Shown piece after piece: positions 12,476 through 23,958 of a DNA stretch of 64,000 nucleotides. The stretch comes from Anisus vortex. Taxonomy: Eukaryota > Mollusca > Gastropoda > Planorbidae. Position 1 is the first letter of the stretch, and each line of letters starts with the position of its first letter. The DNA is taken from positions 13,922,284 to 13,986,283 of the forward strand of contig OX421506.1 of the NCBI GenBank assembly GCA_949126835.1, read 5' to 3'. The notes under the pieces were generated by a model. The model made no database searches and was not told where the DNA came from. It saw only the letters and a list, made by a program, of their open reading frames with translations. A program made the position numbers and the translations under genes.

Positions 12476-13224
12476 AAATAAACCTTTAAAAAAATTTAAA
12501 ATGTCATGTAGACCAATGTAGACTAACATCTTAATGACGTATCAGACAAATTATAGAACCCTTTAGTCATTGAAAATGACAATTATGAATCTACTAGTTT
12601 AAAAGGAAAGCTCCCAAGAACAGTCAATGCGAAACAGAGCTAATCAATTAATCTTATTGTCACGGCCAAGCCCACCCCACTAGGCCAGCAATTTGACCAC
12701 TGATCAACTCTTCTCTTTTACTCCAGGTCACAGGAAAATTGCCTTAATAGTATTAATAGTTGGCGTGGTCAGTGTCCGTGTGTGACACTTGACAGGATTC
12801 AAAAGTATCTGCGTACTTTCATTGACCAGGCTGCCTCCGATAAGACCAGGGATCCAGGGATACCCAAAAAAAACGACTTGTAGATGTAGCCACGAATTTG
12901 TCAACGACAACTACCAGTGATAAAAAAATAGCTACTTGAAAGTCTCGAACTGCATTAAAATGTTTATGTAGTTTAATATCATGCATTCTAAGACATGGAA
13001 AAGTACTAAATAATAATATAAATATGAATCTTTTCAAATAAAAATATATATTTAAAACTTATATTGACTTGTCTTTAATTTTAATTTACACACAGTCATG
13101 TGGCTGATAAAGCAATCTTCGATCTTGGGATTACAGATTAAAGAATTGGAGTTTGACTCTTTAGTTTGGCGAGATCCTGGGCAATCAGATAGATGGAGTG
13201 AGGGAAAGCAAAGTGTGTGTATGT

Positions 13225-13277
13225 GGGGGGGGTGCAAATTAAGAGAGAGAAGAAAGGGGGTGAGTGCGAGATGAGTG

Positions 13278-13324
<47 letters not shown>

Positions 13325-13385
13325 AGAGCAAGATAAAAAGAGTGCTGTAGAGAGGGGAGCGAGAGAGATTAGAGGGGGATAGCGC

Positions 13386-13416
<31 letters not shown>

Positions 13417-13580
13417 AAATATAAAAGAGAAAGAAAAAAAGAACGAGATGAAGAGAGAATGAGATTGAGAAAGAGATAAAAAAAGAAAGAGAGAGAATGA
13501 TAAATAGAGAAAAGTAGAGAGAGAGAGAGAGAAGGAGAGAGAGAATGATAAAAAAAAAAGAAAGAGAAAAAAAGAGAGAT
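13225..13580. repeat. Long GA-rich purine tract
   Basis: Pure GA dinucleotides at about 13281-13320 and 13391-13415 embedded in 350 bp that are almost all purine on the plus strand. The Ser/Leu/Phe-rich minus-strand frames here are artefacts of the tract. A short GA run recurs at 13816-13838. Confidence 0.9.
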
Positions 13581-13589
13581 GTAAAGAGC

Positions 13590-14100
13590 GCAAAGAAATA
13601 GAACAACGTGCCTTTATTTTCCTCTGTGGCCCCCGTACAATAGATTCAGGAGTTCTACATGGGGTACACTTGTCTGTAATGACCCCCTTGTTGCCTTTTA
13701 TTCTGCTTAGAACACTTGACAAAGTTAAAATGTCTGAATGGCAGTCGCTCCATATTCTTGGCGTTTAGCAACGATTGATTTCGCTGAAATGGCGCAGAGC
13801 TGAAGAAAACTAAGGAGAGAGAGAGAGAGAGAGAGGGGGGGCTTGACTACAATCAAACCTTACCAGACAAAGCCCCCCTTCACTCCTCGGCTGCCTTTGG
13901 TTGTCTCCTTGCTTTCAACCACTGCGTCCTTATGTTTGTTCCTCTTGCAGGGAGCCCCCAACTGATTTCAAGTAAATGATTGGGCTGGTAGTTCCCCCAA
14001 GTTAAAATATCTGCCATTATTATGCTCGCCACAGGCGAACACTCTACATCCCCCGGCAACTTGGCCCTGAACAAATCACTATACAAACTTAAAAAAAAAA
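13590..14100. other. GC-balanced island in the gene desert
   Basis: About 460 bp of clearly higher GC than its neighbours, not shared with any repeat here, between GA tracts. Candidate conserved non-coding or exon-containing sequence; no convincing frame. Confidence 0.35.
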
Positions 14101-14317
14101 AACTAAACAAATTTACGATGGCTATTGTACATTAAAATTGTGATGCTGCTGTCAGACATTTTGAATTTTTTGTTTTAGTAGTTTCTTTCCTAAACCTATT
14201 CCCCATGATTAATAAACCTTTGTAAGGCAACTCAAAGTGTTTTAGTTGTGACTTCAATAAATATATTTTTTTAATTTATTTCAGTTAAGCTTATAGTTAT
14301 TCTTAGCTTATAATATT

Positions 14318-14962
14318 ATTACAAACGCTCCTTTTATAAAGAGGATTATTGCGTCCTACGCTCATCCGTGGTATGAGTCTAGTCTTGCATTTTGATTAGT
14401 GTTTTAATAGATGTTAAGTTACTGGTTTTCCAGGTTTGTCCAGGAACTCATCCCCTGCCCGGATGCCAGTCGGGAAGAAAGAGTACTTATTTGCATTTGT
14501 GCTCGCATATGGGATAAGAAGAATAGGCCTATGTTTGTACTTTTATTTATCTGAATATTGTAACAGATTGTTATTGTGTGGTATTTTTAAATTAGAATTT
14601 AATGCCTTATGTATTATTACAACTTTACTCTTTACTCTTTACCCTTCTGTCCTCTAGTGTTTCAAGGTTTAGTGATTTAATTATCGGTGTTACACTTGTC
14701 AGTTGTGAATATTCGCTAGTTATCAACCTTGCAGTTCCTTTCTGAATTTGTTCTAATTTTTACAGTTCTCTTTAGTTGATGGGTCCCACACAGAAGATGC
14801 ATATTCTAGTTATAAGTCTAACTAATGTGAGATAGCATTTAAGTTTTATGTACTTATTATTGTTCCTACTAGATTGTTATTGTGTTTTAAAGTTACAATT
14901 TAATACCTTATGTCTTATGTATTATTACTATATCACCCTTTGCCCTTCTGTCCTTCTAGTTG
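14318..14962 (-). mobile_element. LINE family A, longest copy, with reverse-transcriptase C-terminal remnant
   Basis: Minus-strand copy reaching furthest into coding sequence. Degraded translation contains LKCYLTLVR, an EYASSVWDP-like site, KLEQIQKGTARLITSEYSQL, then ETLEDRRAK and the 3' UTR. This is the C-terminal region after the reverse-transcriptase domain of a CR1/jockey-like non-LTR element. A partial duplicate of the same block follows at 14860-14962. Frameshifts and stops make it inactive. Confidence 0.75.
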
Positions 14963-15295
14963 GTAACTTTCTATACTAGCACGTTTTATAGAGTAAACAT
15001 TTTAAATGCCGGTACGGTTAGGCCGACTGTTCAATGCATGGGATTTCAAACAAACAGAAACGTCTTTTCCCCGGAATCCAGCAGTAAAATCGGGTTATTG
15101 GCAGCAACATTTTTTTGTTTCCATCAGAGCAAATGTTGACAGAGTAAAAATTATCTGGGTCCGGAGTAAATTAGCTTTTACTTCTGTGTGTTTGCTACTA
15201 GTAGCCCTCAGGAAGTTTTTCTTTATCTCACTGACAGAAAAAACATTAGGGGGGAAAGTTTTAAAAGTTTTAAGGTTGTGGATACATTAAATGGA

Positions 15296-15580
15296 AAAGT
15301 ATTAATCTTTTATTTGTTACATCATGTATTAATCTCTTTGTGTGCTACATCATGTATTAATCTTTGAGTTAGGCCTACTACATCACTTAGTCGCAAAACC
15401 ATATTTTAATCCAGCGCGTAGCTAGGAGAGGGGGAGTCCAAATGCGAAAGTCCCCCAAAGGAGTGTCCGAAAAATTTTTTTGCAGGGGCCCCTAAAGAGG
15501 CCAAGCTCCCCGGGCCCCCAAATCCCTAGCTATGCCACTGTTTTAATCTTTGAGTTGCACATTTCGCTGCCCATTTCATT
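15296..15580. repeat. About 30-bp minisatellite, left part
   Basis: Units of CTACATCATGTATTAATCTT followed by TGAGTTG type, interrupted by the MITE at 15412-15540. The same unit resumes at 16869, so the array was split by later insertions. Confidence 0.75.
15412..15540 (+). mobile_element. 129-bp hAT-type MITE inside a minisatellite
   Basis: CAGCGCGTAGCTAGG left and CCCTAGCTATGCCACTG right, with a perfect 8-bp duplication TTTTAATC (15404-15411, 15541-15548). The duplicated bases are part of the surrounding minisatellite unit, so the insertion postdates that array. Confidence 0.8.
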
Positions 15581-15597
15581 AAAGATTTAAAATTCAA

Positions 15598-15951
15598 CTG
15601 GCTAAGTTTTAAAATCGCCAATATGCCTACGCTTAATAAAAAATTATAAGCCAGTTATGCTTGATTAGGTATATACAAATCAATTTGAAAGTCTTGAAAC
15701 TCCGCTTTGAGTGCTTCAATGTGCTTCTGAAAAAGCCCAACTATCTATCTTAATATAATATGCCTTTGTAATGGGAAGTACATATAGTTAAATGTTGTGA
15801 AATTGATTTCACTCAATATAAATATTACTGAAAAATGTAGTTGTTTTTGTTTTCATCAATAATAAAACACCTTTTGAAGGTCTCTCGCGTGCCATTGAAA
15901 ATCGCTCTACGTGACAAGTTTGGCTCGCGTGCCTTAGGTTGGCGAGCCCTG
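15598..15951 (-). mobile_element. Truncated inverted copy of the 3989-5760 hAT element
   Basis: Matches the left 480 bp of the 3989 element in reverse: the region encoding HGLILHNF-like remnants, CTCTCGCGTGCCATTGA, ending TTGGCGAGCCCTG. The other end is missing, and it lies inside a minisatellite. Confidence 0.65.
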
Positions 15952-16215
15952 TTCTAGTGGATACCAGGTCATAAGCAGTGGACATGAATGGCCAACCGTT
16001 TGTGCCTAACTTTTACGGTGATGTATCAGTGGTGCGTGGACACAGCAGAGTTAGTTCTCCAAGCCCTTAAAGAGTACGCTCGCTCGCATTAAAAAAAAAA
16101 AGTGTGGTTCAAGTTTGGTGTAGCCTACTCACCGAAAAGTAATAATGTGACTTAAAGCGCGCTGGATTTCTCCTTCTCGGTCGTATACGATCAAAAACAT
16201 AGTTTCATAAACTTC

Positions 16216-16267
<52 letters not shown>

Positions 16268-16868
16268 AACAAAGATACCCACAGAATGTAAAAGAAAGAA
16301 GAAAAGAAGAGAATAAACTTTTTTTTAAAGAAATTCCGTTTGTTTAAGGATATAACCGTTGGGCGTGGTGTTTTAATAGCTGAGAGTAAAAAAATTGAAA
16401 AGAATAGAGCGTTCCTTTAACGTATTATAGAGATAGTGTTTTGTAATTGGCACATAGATACTGTAAATAAAAATGTTGAAACTATATTTTTTTAATCTCT
16501 TTAAAAATGTCTATATTGGCGATTTATCTCGACTTTCAAAATTAATACGAAAAATAATTCAGTACTACAGAAGCATTCGCATTGATTCTATAAATACTTT
16601 TCGACACTAGATGTTCATCCCAAAAATTAGCAGTAGATGCAATCAATTTTGCAGAAATTCCCATCACTAATAGTTGCTAGTAAAAATCGTGGACGGTTAA
16701 AAAAATACTGCACTATTATACAGTGTGTGTATCCTGAGGCACAGGATATTCTTCTAACACTTGATACTTACGAATTCTTAGTTCTATTAATATGGAAAAA
16801 ATTGCTAAATGTGGGGCCTTTTTCCTAAAAGTTCGCTCTCCCTAGCGTCAAAACCTGGCTACGCCATT
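15952..16868. other. No gene seen; insertion inside the 30-bp minisatellite
   Basis: Holds the 49-A run and ends CCTGGCTACGCCATTGG, which resembles a degraded hAT-type terminus like that of the 15412 MITE. The 63-codon frame at 16637-16828 looks fortuitous. Confidence 0.45.
16218..16266 (+). repeat. Poly(A) run, 49 A
   Basis: Uninterrupted A from 16218 to 16266, followed by CAACAAAG. It could be a retroposon tail, but the 140 bp before it match no repeat seen here. Confidence 0.9.
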
Positions 16869-17060
16869 GGCTACATCATGTATTAAACTTTGAGTTGCTA
16901 CATCATGTATTCAACTTTTATTTGCTACAAAATGTATTAATCTTTTAGTTGCTACATCACCGTGTCGCAACACCATATTTTAATCTTTTAGTTGTTAGGG
17001 CCTACATCATGTATTATTTTTTTAGTTGCTGTATCAAGTATTAATATTTTAGCAGCTACT
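16869..17060. repeat. About 30-bp minisatellite, right part
   Basis: Six or seven diverged units of GCTACATCATGTATTAA type. One unit reads TTGTTAGGGCCTACATC (16994-17010) instead of TTGCTACATC. Confidence 0.75.
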
Positions 17061-17380
17061 CCATTCACTAATATATGAGCTCCATTACAATTACAGGCTA
17101 TTTTTGAAATAGTGTGTTTAAAATCTAAAACTACATTTAGATTATGTATTCATTGAAACAATAGCTTTACCGTAACATTTTCTTAACATAAATTAAATCC
17201 AGCATAATGTGTAACTAATTGTTCTTAAGAATGAAGTTTAATCTATGACACAGGATTGTCTCATTTAGACTCAGTCAAAGCCAGAACGATGCATAATTAA
17301 AACATTTCCAAGAAAAGCTGCAGATATCTCAATTCAGAACTGAATACAAAAAAGCCTTAAGTAAAAAGTATTATTAAGAC

Positions 17381-17592
17381 CCATTCCCTGCCCGAATGCC
17401 AATCGGGAAGAAAGAGTAGGCTACTTATATGCATTTGTTCTCGAAGAAGGGACAAGAAAAGGGTTTTTTCCTTAAGCCTGAGCGTTGCAACAAGTTGTTA
17501 TTGGGTTGTATTTCTACATTAAATTTGAATGCCTTATGTATTATTACTATTTTACTCTTGGCCCTTCTGTCCTCTAGTGTTTCTGCCAAGCT
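17381..17592 (-). mobile_element. LINE family A internal fragment, copy 7
   Basis: Minus-strand fragment from the FFPSG block to ETLEDRRAKSKIVIIHKA. The 3' UTR and tail are missing, so it was broken after insertion. Confidence 0.68.
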
Positions 17593-18923
17593 ATTCTGAG
17601 GGGTAGATTTTCTCAATGTTTTCGACATTTCGAAATGTTTTTTAAAATAACCTTTTTAATTGCCTCGAAGTACGAAGGTTTATAGCGGTAGGCCATAAAC
17701 TAACTTTCAGACAGTCAAGGAATTTCCCTTCCACTTCTGAAAATCCACTGGAATGAGTAGCCAAAGTAGGCCTATAGTATATGCCTAATTCTAAATGTCC
17801 AGATAGCCTACACGATGGTTAAGTTTAAAAAAACAAAACAAAACAAAAAACAACAAAGAAAATCTAAACTCGCAAAGAGAAAAAGTGAAGCAATGGCAAG
17901 TGAAAAGGAATTAATTTAAACGAAAGATGGGAAAGATGTATAGTAGGACGAAAATATCTATAGTCTAGTCGTCAGCACTATATAAACGTATAATGATATG
18001 GTAATAAATATTTGTGTCATGTATGCCAACTAGATTGACTTACAGCTAAATAATAGCATGTTAAATATAGGCTGTATACTAAATATAGGCTATTATTCTA
18101 GAAGAGAGTTCATTGTAAAAGCAGGTCCGGCACACCCTGCCTGACCATTTCTTTTCTACAGGTTGAACTGAGGGGGAACGTTTTGGGCCAATTTTCTCAC
18201 CTGGTATTCCGTGAAGAACACAACGGGATATCTCGGTTAGCCCCCTGTAAATCTCCAAGCCTTCTTCCTTGAATGGTCATCCTTTTCACTCCGTGTCTCT
18301 TCTCACACCTTCCTCTACCCCCCCCCCCCTTTCATTTCACTCGTATTAATCATTATTGGGCCCACGGCCCAACGGGGGGTGCCCTTTGTTGTTGTTGTGA
18401 TTGAATAGTGTAAAACTAATTACAAGAGGAGCGAAAGTAAAATTATGTCCTCATTATTCAGTATGCTTAAATAACGTTAACAGGACGGGTCTTGTTTGCA
18501 ATAATTAATTATATAATAGTATATAGATCTAGTTCAATTGGAATTCTAGGAGAAAGAAACGACACGTATTGTAATAAAATAAATTAATATGAGGGTTATT
18601 GCAGCAGTTGACAACTTCTTACAGTTTGTAAACTTTTATAAGTGTTTTAATGTTTTTTGGTACCCACAATCAATTAGGCCTAACAGATGAGTAGGCTAAC
18701 TTTATTGGCACATACATTCTTTGGGCTAGCACCCTTTAAGCTAACCCACTTCGTTAGCAATGTGGAGGTTAGAGTGTGTATGTTAAAATGATGCTCAACG
18801 GTGCTCGTTTACAAGGAATGGTTTATCTTTCTTTAATACTCGATAGGCTATTTGGGTCCTACAGTATTAGAGAGAGAAAGAAGAGATTGGGGACGGAGAA
18901 AGTGTGTATGAGAGAGAGAGAAA

Positions 18924-18959
<36 letters not shown>

Positions 18960-19820
18960 AAGAGAGAGGGAGAAAGTGATAAAAAGAAAAGGAGAGGATG
19001 AAAAAAAATTCCACACAAATCGAGCCGTTGTTATTTACAGAACAAGAACAGGAAGAATACAGTGTTGGTGCTGGGTGGGGGTGAGATGGGGGTGGGGAGT
19101 AACGATTCACTAAACAGAGGCGCCGCTACAATCCACTAGACAGAAACGGAACACTTTTCATTGTTTGAATCGCCCAGAGCAAGCCCTCATTTAAAGGTTC
19201 GAGCGTAAAATTGTTTTAAACAGCAGTCATGGTCTGTTCTGAAGTTTCCTCGTGATTTCTAAGAGCTAGGCGATGTCGAGGTGTGGGACTGTCACTACAG
19301 GGAGTCCATGTTTACAATTGCACATCACATGGAAAGCTGGAGCCCGCTTGCAATCTTCCATTTAGGCCGCCCAACGGGCCCATTTATTATTAGCAGCACT
19401 GGAAGTGTACTAACATTCAACATATTATTTGCTATGTTGAAGAAACAAAGTTGAACCGCGCGCACAACGACTATTTCCATAAAATAGTACAACTAAAATA
19501 AGTACACAATATCTTCATAAAATAAGAACATAAAAAATTATATAAGTAGGAAATGTGACCGCTCTGGATGTGACAACAACAACAATCAGAACTATCTCCC
19601 CCATAACACAAACTGTCCAAGTCTATCTAAGATCATTCAGGCATAGACCACAGAATAAGTATATTTCTATTCTGTGGGCATAGATCAACGTGTTTATAAA
19701 GAAAATTATATCTATTTGGTCTATATAGGCCTATAGGCAAGCACTTAGGTCACTTCAAAATAGGACCACTGCGTTTCCATACGGCAATAATTAGGGCCTT
19801 TAGCTTTAGCCTATATGCTA
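17593..19820. other. No gene seen; two GC-balanced islands
   Basis: 18120-18450 and 19130-19400 are richer in GC and free of recognised repeats; both contain GGGCCCA and CCCAACG-type motifs. The remainder is AT-rich plus the GA/GT microsatellite. Confidence 0.4.
18870..18990. repeat. GA / GT microsatellite
   Basis: GAGAGA and GTGTGT blocks alternate; associated frames are chance. Confidence 0.85.
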
Positions 19821-19821
19821 G

Positions 19822-20033
19822 GATTTGTTCCCGGGTCTAGCGGGCGTCCCTGGGTCTACCCAGCTCTGGTGGATACCTGACCTTAGTTAGGGTAAACTAA
19901 AGGCGGCTGTGCATTTTACTGACCACAGTCAGCTAGTAGCCACGGCCACAGAAACTGGTGAACGCTGCTTCACCAGCCTTATAGATCAATATCATAATTT
20001 ATATGGTCCGACGGGATACTTTTTATTGCTTTG
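19822..20033 (+). mobile_element. tRNA-derived SINE, copy 3 (headless)
   Basis: Body from CCCGGGTCTAGCGGGCGTCC through GGTAAACTAAAGGCGGCTG and CACAGAAACTGGTGAACGC. The tRNA head is not preserved. Confidence 0.68.
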
Positions 20034-20297
20034 TAGGCATATAGATCTAAATTACTACATTTAGGCTACATACTGCTATATATATAGCTATGAAGGTCTA
20101 ACTTATTACAATTATTGTCTGCTGGGAAGAAATGGCCCGACAAAAAGTCTTTTGAGATAAGCTGTGTCTGATTTATAAAAATATGAATATTTAACTATGA
20201 AATGCCCCAAGAAAGTTAGTCGAACCAATAATACAACTTGACATACTTTGCATTTTTGTAAAAAACATATATAGTTTCTAAGATAATGGAAAACAAT

Positions 20298-21500
20298 TCT
20301 TCTTCTTCTTTGTTCTCAAATGTTATGATTGGGAGGATTCAGACAACAAGTCCGATAGTTGTAATGAACTGCGCCGTGGCTGTCAGTTGCTCTAGTCCAC
20401 CGAACTGATTGTCGTTGAAGGTAGCCCCCCCCCCCCCCCCCCCCCCCCCCAGGGGCCAAATGGCTGACCGGGTAGAAAGATACAGAGGGCAGGTCTGAAG
20501 GACATGCTCCGCATTTTCGGGAGCTGTTTCGCAGGGGCACAATTCACTTGCTCCGATTCGTAGTTTGCGGAACATGTGTTGCTTTAGCCTGTTGTGACCA
20601 GTCCTTAGTCTGAAGATGATGTGTTGAAATTGGCGGGAGAGTTTGTAGTAAGCATCAATCTTTGGGTTGTTTTGTTGCAGTTCAGACCATCTTTCGGATT
20701 CATTTCTTTTGAGTATTGCCTTTATTTCTTCGGGGTGTAGATACGGATCGGTCTGGTTTTGTCTGCCTCCAGCTTTAACAAAGGTGTCGGCAGTGTCATT
20801 TCCTTCATTTTGTATATGCCCAGGAATCCATTGGAGAACCAGTTCTGTAGTTATTTAGCTCAGTTTTAAAAGTTCTGTAAGCCTACAGAGTGACTGGTTG
20901 ATCAGGGCATTTGGGTTATTTAGAGACTGGAGTAGCCTTCTGTTTTGGCGTCAGTGAAGATGACAGTCCGGCTGTTGGGGGATTGAGTGTGGCTTGTTAG
21001 TATATTTGCAGCAAGCACAATTGCTTTTCTTTCTGCTCTAGTGCTATCTCATAGGCTACCTGTGACAGTGGCTTTTTCTAGGAGTTCTTCGTTTGGCCAC
21101 TCTATGAAAATGCCGGCTCCTCCATTTTTAAAATCTTTTTCAGTTGACCCGTCTACTGACGCTGGTCCATGCATTTTGGGAGTATTGTTCTCTAATGATG
21201 TTGTTTACTGCTTATTTTAGTATTTCGTGTGTGTAGTCAGATTTTTTCCCTATGTTGCTTAGTTCATCTCTGATTTTTAGAGGAGGGCTTGGGTCCCAGG
21301 GTGGGAAGTGGTTGTGGGGTTGGGTAGGTTCAATTGCAATGTTTTCTATTTTATATTTACTTTTTAGATGTTTGGCTTCTTGTATAAAATTGGATCTTTG
21401 AAGTCTTTTTGTTGAGAAGGTTTTGAGTAGCTTGGGTTTTAGAGGGAGATGTCCTGATGCTTCTAACTTGGTGAAGTGATTGTTTAAGGAAAACAATTAA
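20298..21500 (-). mobile_element. Relic of a second LINE: RNase H region and zinc-knuckle-like C-terminus
   Basis: Read on the minus strand, several frames together give an RNase H-like region (around ERKAIVLAANILTS and VIFTDAKTE), then RLRTGHNRLKQHMFRKLRIG, CPCETAPENAEHVLQTCPLY and TATAQFITTIGLVV with a stop near 20339, followed by an AAG-repeat tail at 20298-20312. This is the typical C-terminus of RNase H-bearing (I/Nimbus-like) non-LTR elements. Upstream coding at 21212-21496 encodes a Lys-rich stretch. Multiple frameshifts are present and a run of 26 C at 20425-20450 interrupts the CPLY region. Dead copy. Confidence 0.75.
20425..20450. repeat. Poly(C) run of 26 within a LINE relic
   Basis: 26 consecutive C on the plus strand (G on the LINE coding strand), followed by AGGGGCC. 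Confidence 0.9.
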
Positions 21501-23220
21501 TTTGCATTTAGCTGGGGAGAAATATAATGGCCATAGTGTGTGGATAAATGTCCAAGTATGCTTTTTAAACTTTACTTTCTAAAATTTAGCTTTTAAAAAG
21601 TATTTATCAGTTGTATATTAATACTTAGACTAATTGAAAAATTTTTTAGTTATCTATTTCTGTAGTTATTGATACCCATTTTAAAAGTACAAACACGTGT
21701 ACCTACTGTAAATAACAAAACAACAAAAAAAAAAACAAGGTTTTTTTCTAAACTAGATGTTTAGATGTCTGTTTATTTGATTAAAATACAGAAATAGTTT
21801 ATCTTTACATTTATAGTTTCTATATTTTTTTTAAAAGACAAAACAGTCCCTAGTCCTTTTTGTAGCCTACTTTTAATGTCACTAAAAGGGCACACGCTCT
21901 ACAGCTACATCATCAATAGGTGGTTCAACAAACTTGCCTCTCACTTTCTTACTCTTCCTTAAAAATTTAACTTTTGCATCACGATCTTCATCCCTTTCTT
22001 ACAACTACCACAGAAAACGAAATAAAAAATAAATAGGCTACTTTTTCACATTATAATAACAAAACACGCAATAATCTTTCATCATATTGTCAACACCATT
22101 CAGGGATTGTGAAGCCTAAGTCAATGGACATATCAAAATTGTCATCTAGAACAGCGGTCGGCAACCTACAGCACGCGTTCCATGCTTGGCACTCAGATCC
22201 ATTATCATTGGCGCGCGGAATACCCTCAAAAAAAGCAATTTAACTCTTTTCTATGAGAAATTGAGTGCTAGAGCAGAGATACATTTTAAGACTTTGGCAC
22301 GCTGCATGATTTAGAAATCCTACTTCGGCACACTATAAGTTTCCTATCCCTGGTCTAGAATGTCATAGTCAAGGTCTGAGTCACTACTTTTGGGTTTAAA
22401 AAGACTTTGTTTTGTCTTAATCACCAATCTACACTTCCTTTGCTATTTGATGAGTTATATTTCATGGCTTGAGGTCGCAAAAATTGAATGACGCTCTTTC
22501 CTGGCAACCTTGTTTTTATACAAAGCAATAACTGCTATTGGGTAGCCTGAAATTATTTGAAGGGAGATGCATGGGGCATCAAGGTGTATTGCATTTTGTA
22601 TGCCCCCGGACACGTTTTCAATGGAAGCATGGAACCCTTGTTGGGTCTGGGTTTTCTTGCATTAGCCCGTCTGATGGCTTGGCGAAAAAAAATGAAGGCA
22701 CTTTTGAAGATCCAGCAAGAGGTATGAACCCAGAAACAGCCCACCATCGAGTCGCAGTGGGTAGAGATAATCGGAGATTGCTGGGTTTCGCATCAGGCGC
22801 GAGCCGGCACGGAAAGGATTGAGTAAGTGAAGGTGTTAAAGACCATGGGTTTTCATTTACTGACAAGGCTGTAGATGCAGGGGTTAGTTGATCTTACAAG
22901 CAAGGATTAAGTCTGTCAGTAATGCTGCAATGCGCATATTAATATTCAGTAAGAATATCCAAATTAAGTGGCCATAATCCACTGGCTTTAGTTAGAGCCT
23001 GAAATAATGTTCGAGGGGGTAGCAGCTTTAAGAATGGCTGTGCACCGCCAATATCTGCGGTTTGGTAAATTGTCATTTTGTCCTCAAAATAAAAATGTAT
23101 AAGCTTATAATGTTTCTATGAAAACTTTGCTCATATAGTTTTTGTATTATAGTCTTGTGCATCACCAGCCAATTTTCAGCTTTCTATGAATAACTTTCTT
23201 TTTGTATGATCTAAGCTTAT
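21501..23220. other. No gene seen; GC-richer block 22530-22890
   Basis: Overlapping frames on both strands at 22538-22866 arise from the higher GC content. The peptides carry no recognisable domain. It may be part of an unrecognised retroelement. Confidence 0.4.
22152..22352 (+). mobile_element. 201-bp hAT MITE
   Basis: Starts CAGCGGTCGGCAACCTACAG and ends TTTCCTATCCCTG, flanked by ATCTAGAA (22144-22151) and GTCTAGAA (22353-22360), a 7/8 target duplication. Its right part (GGCACGCTGCATGATTTAG) is shared with the 3989 element, so it is a deletion derivative of that family. Confidence 0.75.
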
Positions 23221-23362
23221 GTCAGAAAAACCAATAACTTAACATCATTTAAAACATTAATAAAAATGCAAAACTAGACTCGGACCACGGATGAGCGTAG
23301 GACGCAATAATCTTCTTTATAGAAGGAGCATCTGTAATGTATATGATAAGATAAGATGTCAT
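23221..23362 (+). mobile_element. LINE family A 3' end, copy 8
   Basis: Plus-strand 3' UTR copy, ending in ATATGATAAGATAAGATG. It lies about 600 bp beyond the PP2D1 stop codon. Confidence 0.72.
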
Positions 23363-23599
23363 ATTTTTTGGTAGTATTTTATTAGAAAAAAAAACAATGC
23401 TATAAAGCTCTTACCTACTGCCATTACATACTGTTATACATGTATTTATATAGATTTTACTAACTGCAATGGCATGATGCTATAGCCTACAAACACACAA
23501 TAATTGTGGAAAAGAGTGCACACAGCATTCTAAATGTAACATAATGGAGATTCACGACACACAAATGACCATCATTAACATTATATAGATATATAACTG

Positions 23600-23880
23600 T
23601 AACTTACTGCAATTACATATTAATTCACATAGATCTATAGCTCAACAGCTTTTACTTACTGCAATTACATATTAATTCAGATATAGCTCAACAGCTTTTA
23701 CTTGCTGCAATTACATATTAATTTACATATGATGATATAGCTCAGTTGCTTTTTTTTTTCCGCAATTAGGCCTACATAGGCCTAATATTAATTAACACAG
23801 AGCTTAATAGCTTTAACTTTGTGCAATTACATAAGCTTAATAGTTTTAACTTACAGAAATTACCGTACCGTATCACATAT
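23600..23880. repeat. About 50-bp minisatellite just past the PP2D1 3' end
   Basis: Units around CTGCAATTACATATTAATT and AGCTCAACAGCTTTTACTT start near 23608, 23660, 23705, 23760 and 23821. The fourth unit has two TAGGCCTA insertions (23767 and 23777). Confidence 0.8.
23767..23784. other. Double TAGGCCTA insertion within one minisatellite unit
   Basis: Sibling units read GCAATTACATATTAATT. This one reads GCAATTAGGCCTACATAGG followed by CCTAATATTAATT, so both TA steps of the unit have become TAGGCCTA, the second with three further bases. Confidence 0.8.
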
Positions 23881-23958
23881 AAGCTTAGATAATTTGCAGC
23901 ACTACATACGTCTTTACATTTTTTTGTTAGCAAATTAATTTAAAAAAAACAACGACAA

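Larger units (their letters stand above)
10647..13220. other. No gene seen; minisatellites and a possible LINE fragment
   Basis: Apart from repeats listed separately, 12480-13220 is plain sequence with a few short frames that have no recognisable homology. Confidence 0.5.

Noticed and set aside
13052..13722. Long Ser/Leu/Phe-rich open frames on the minus strand
   Set aside because: They are the translation of the GA-rich purine tract; no start context, domain or splice structure.
16851..16868. A second MITE end with GGCTACGCCATTGG
   Set aside because: No matching opposite end or 8-bp duplication could be found, so only its resemblance is noted.
20339..20575. Two overlapping minus-strand frames with a polyglycine stretch
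   Set aside because: The glycine run is the 26-C homopolymer inside a LINE relic; not a host protein.
22538..22866. Overlapping frames on both strands in a GC-richer block
   Set aside because: No recognisable domain and no splice context; explained by composition or an unrecognised repeat.
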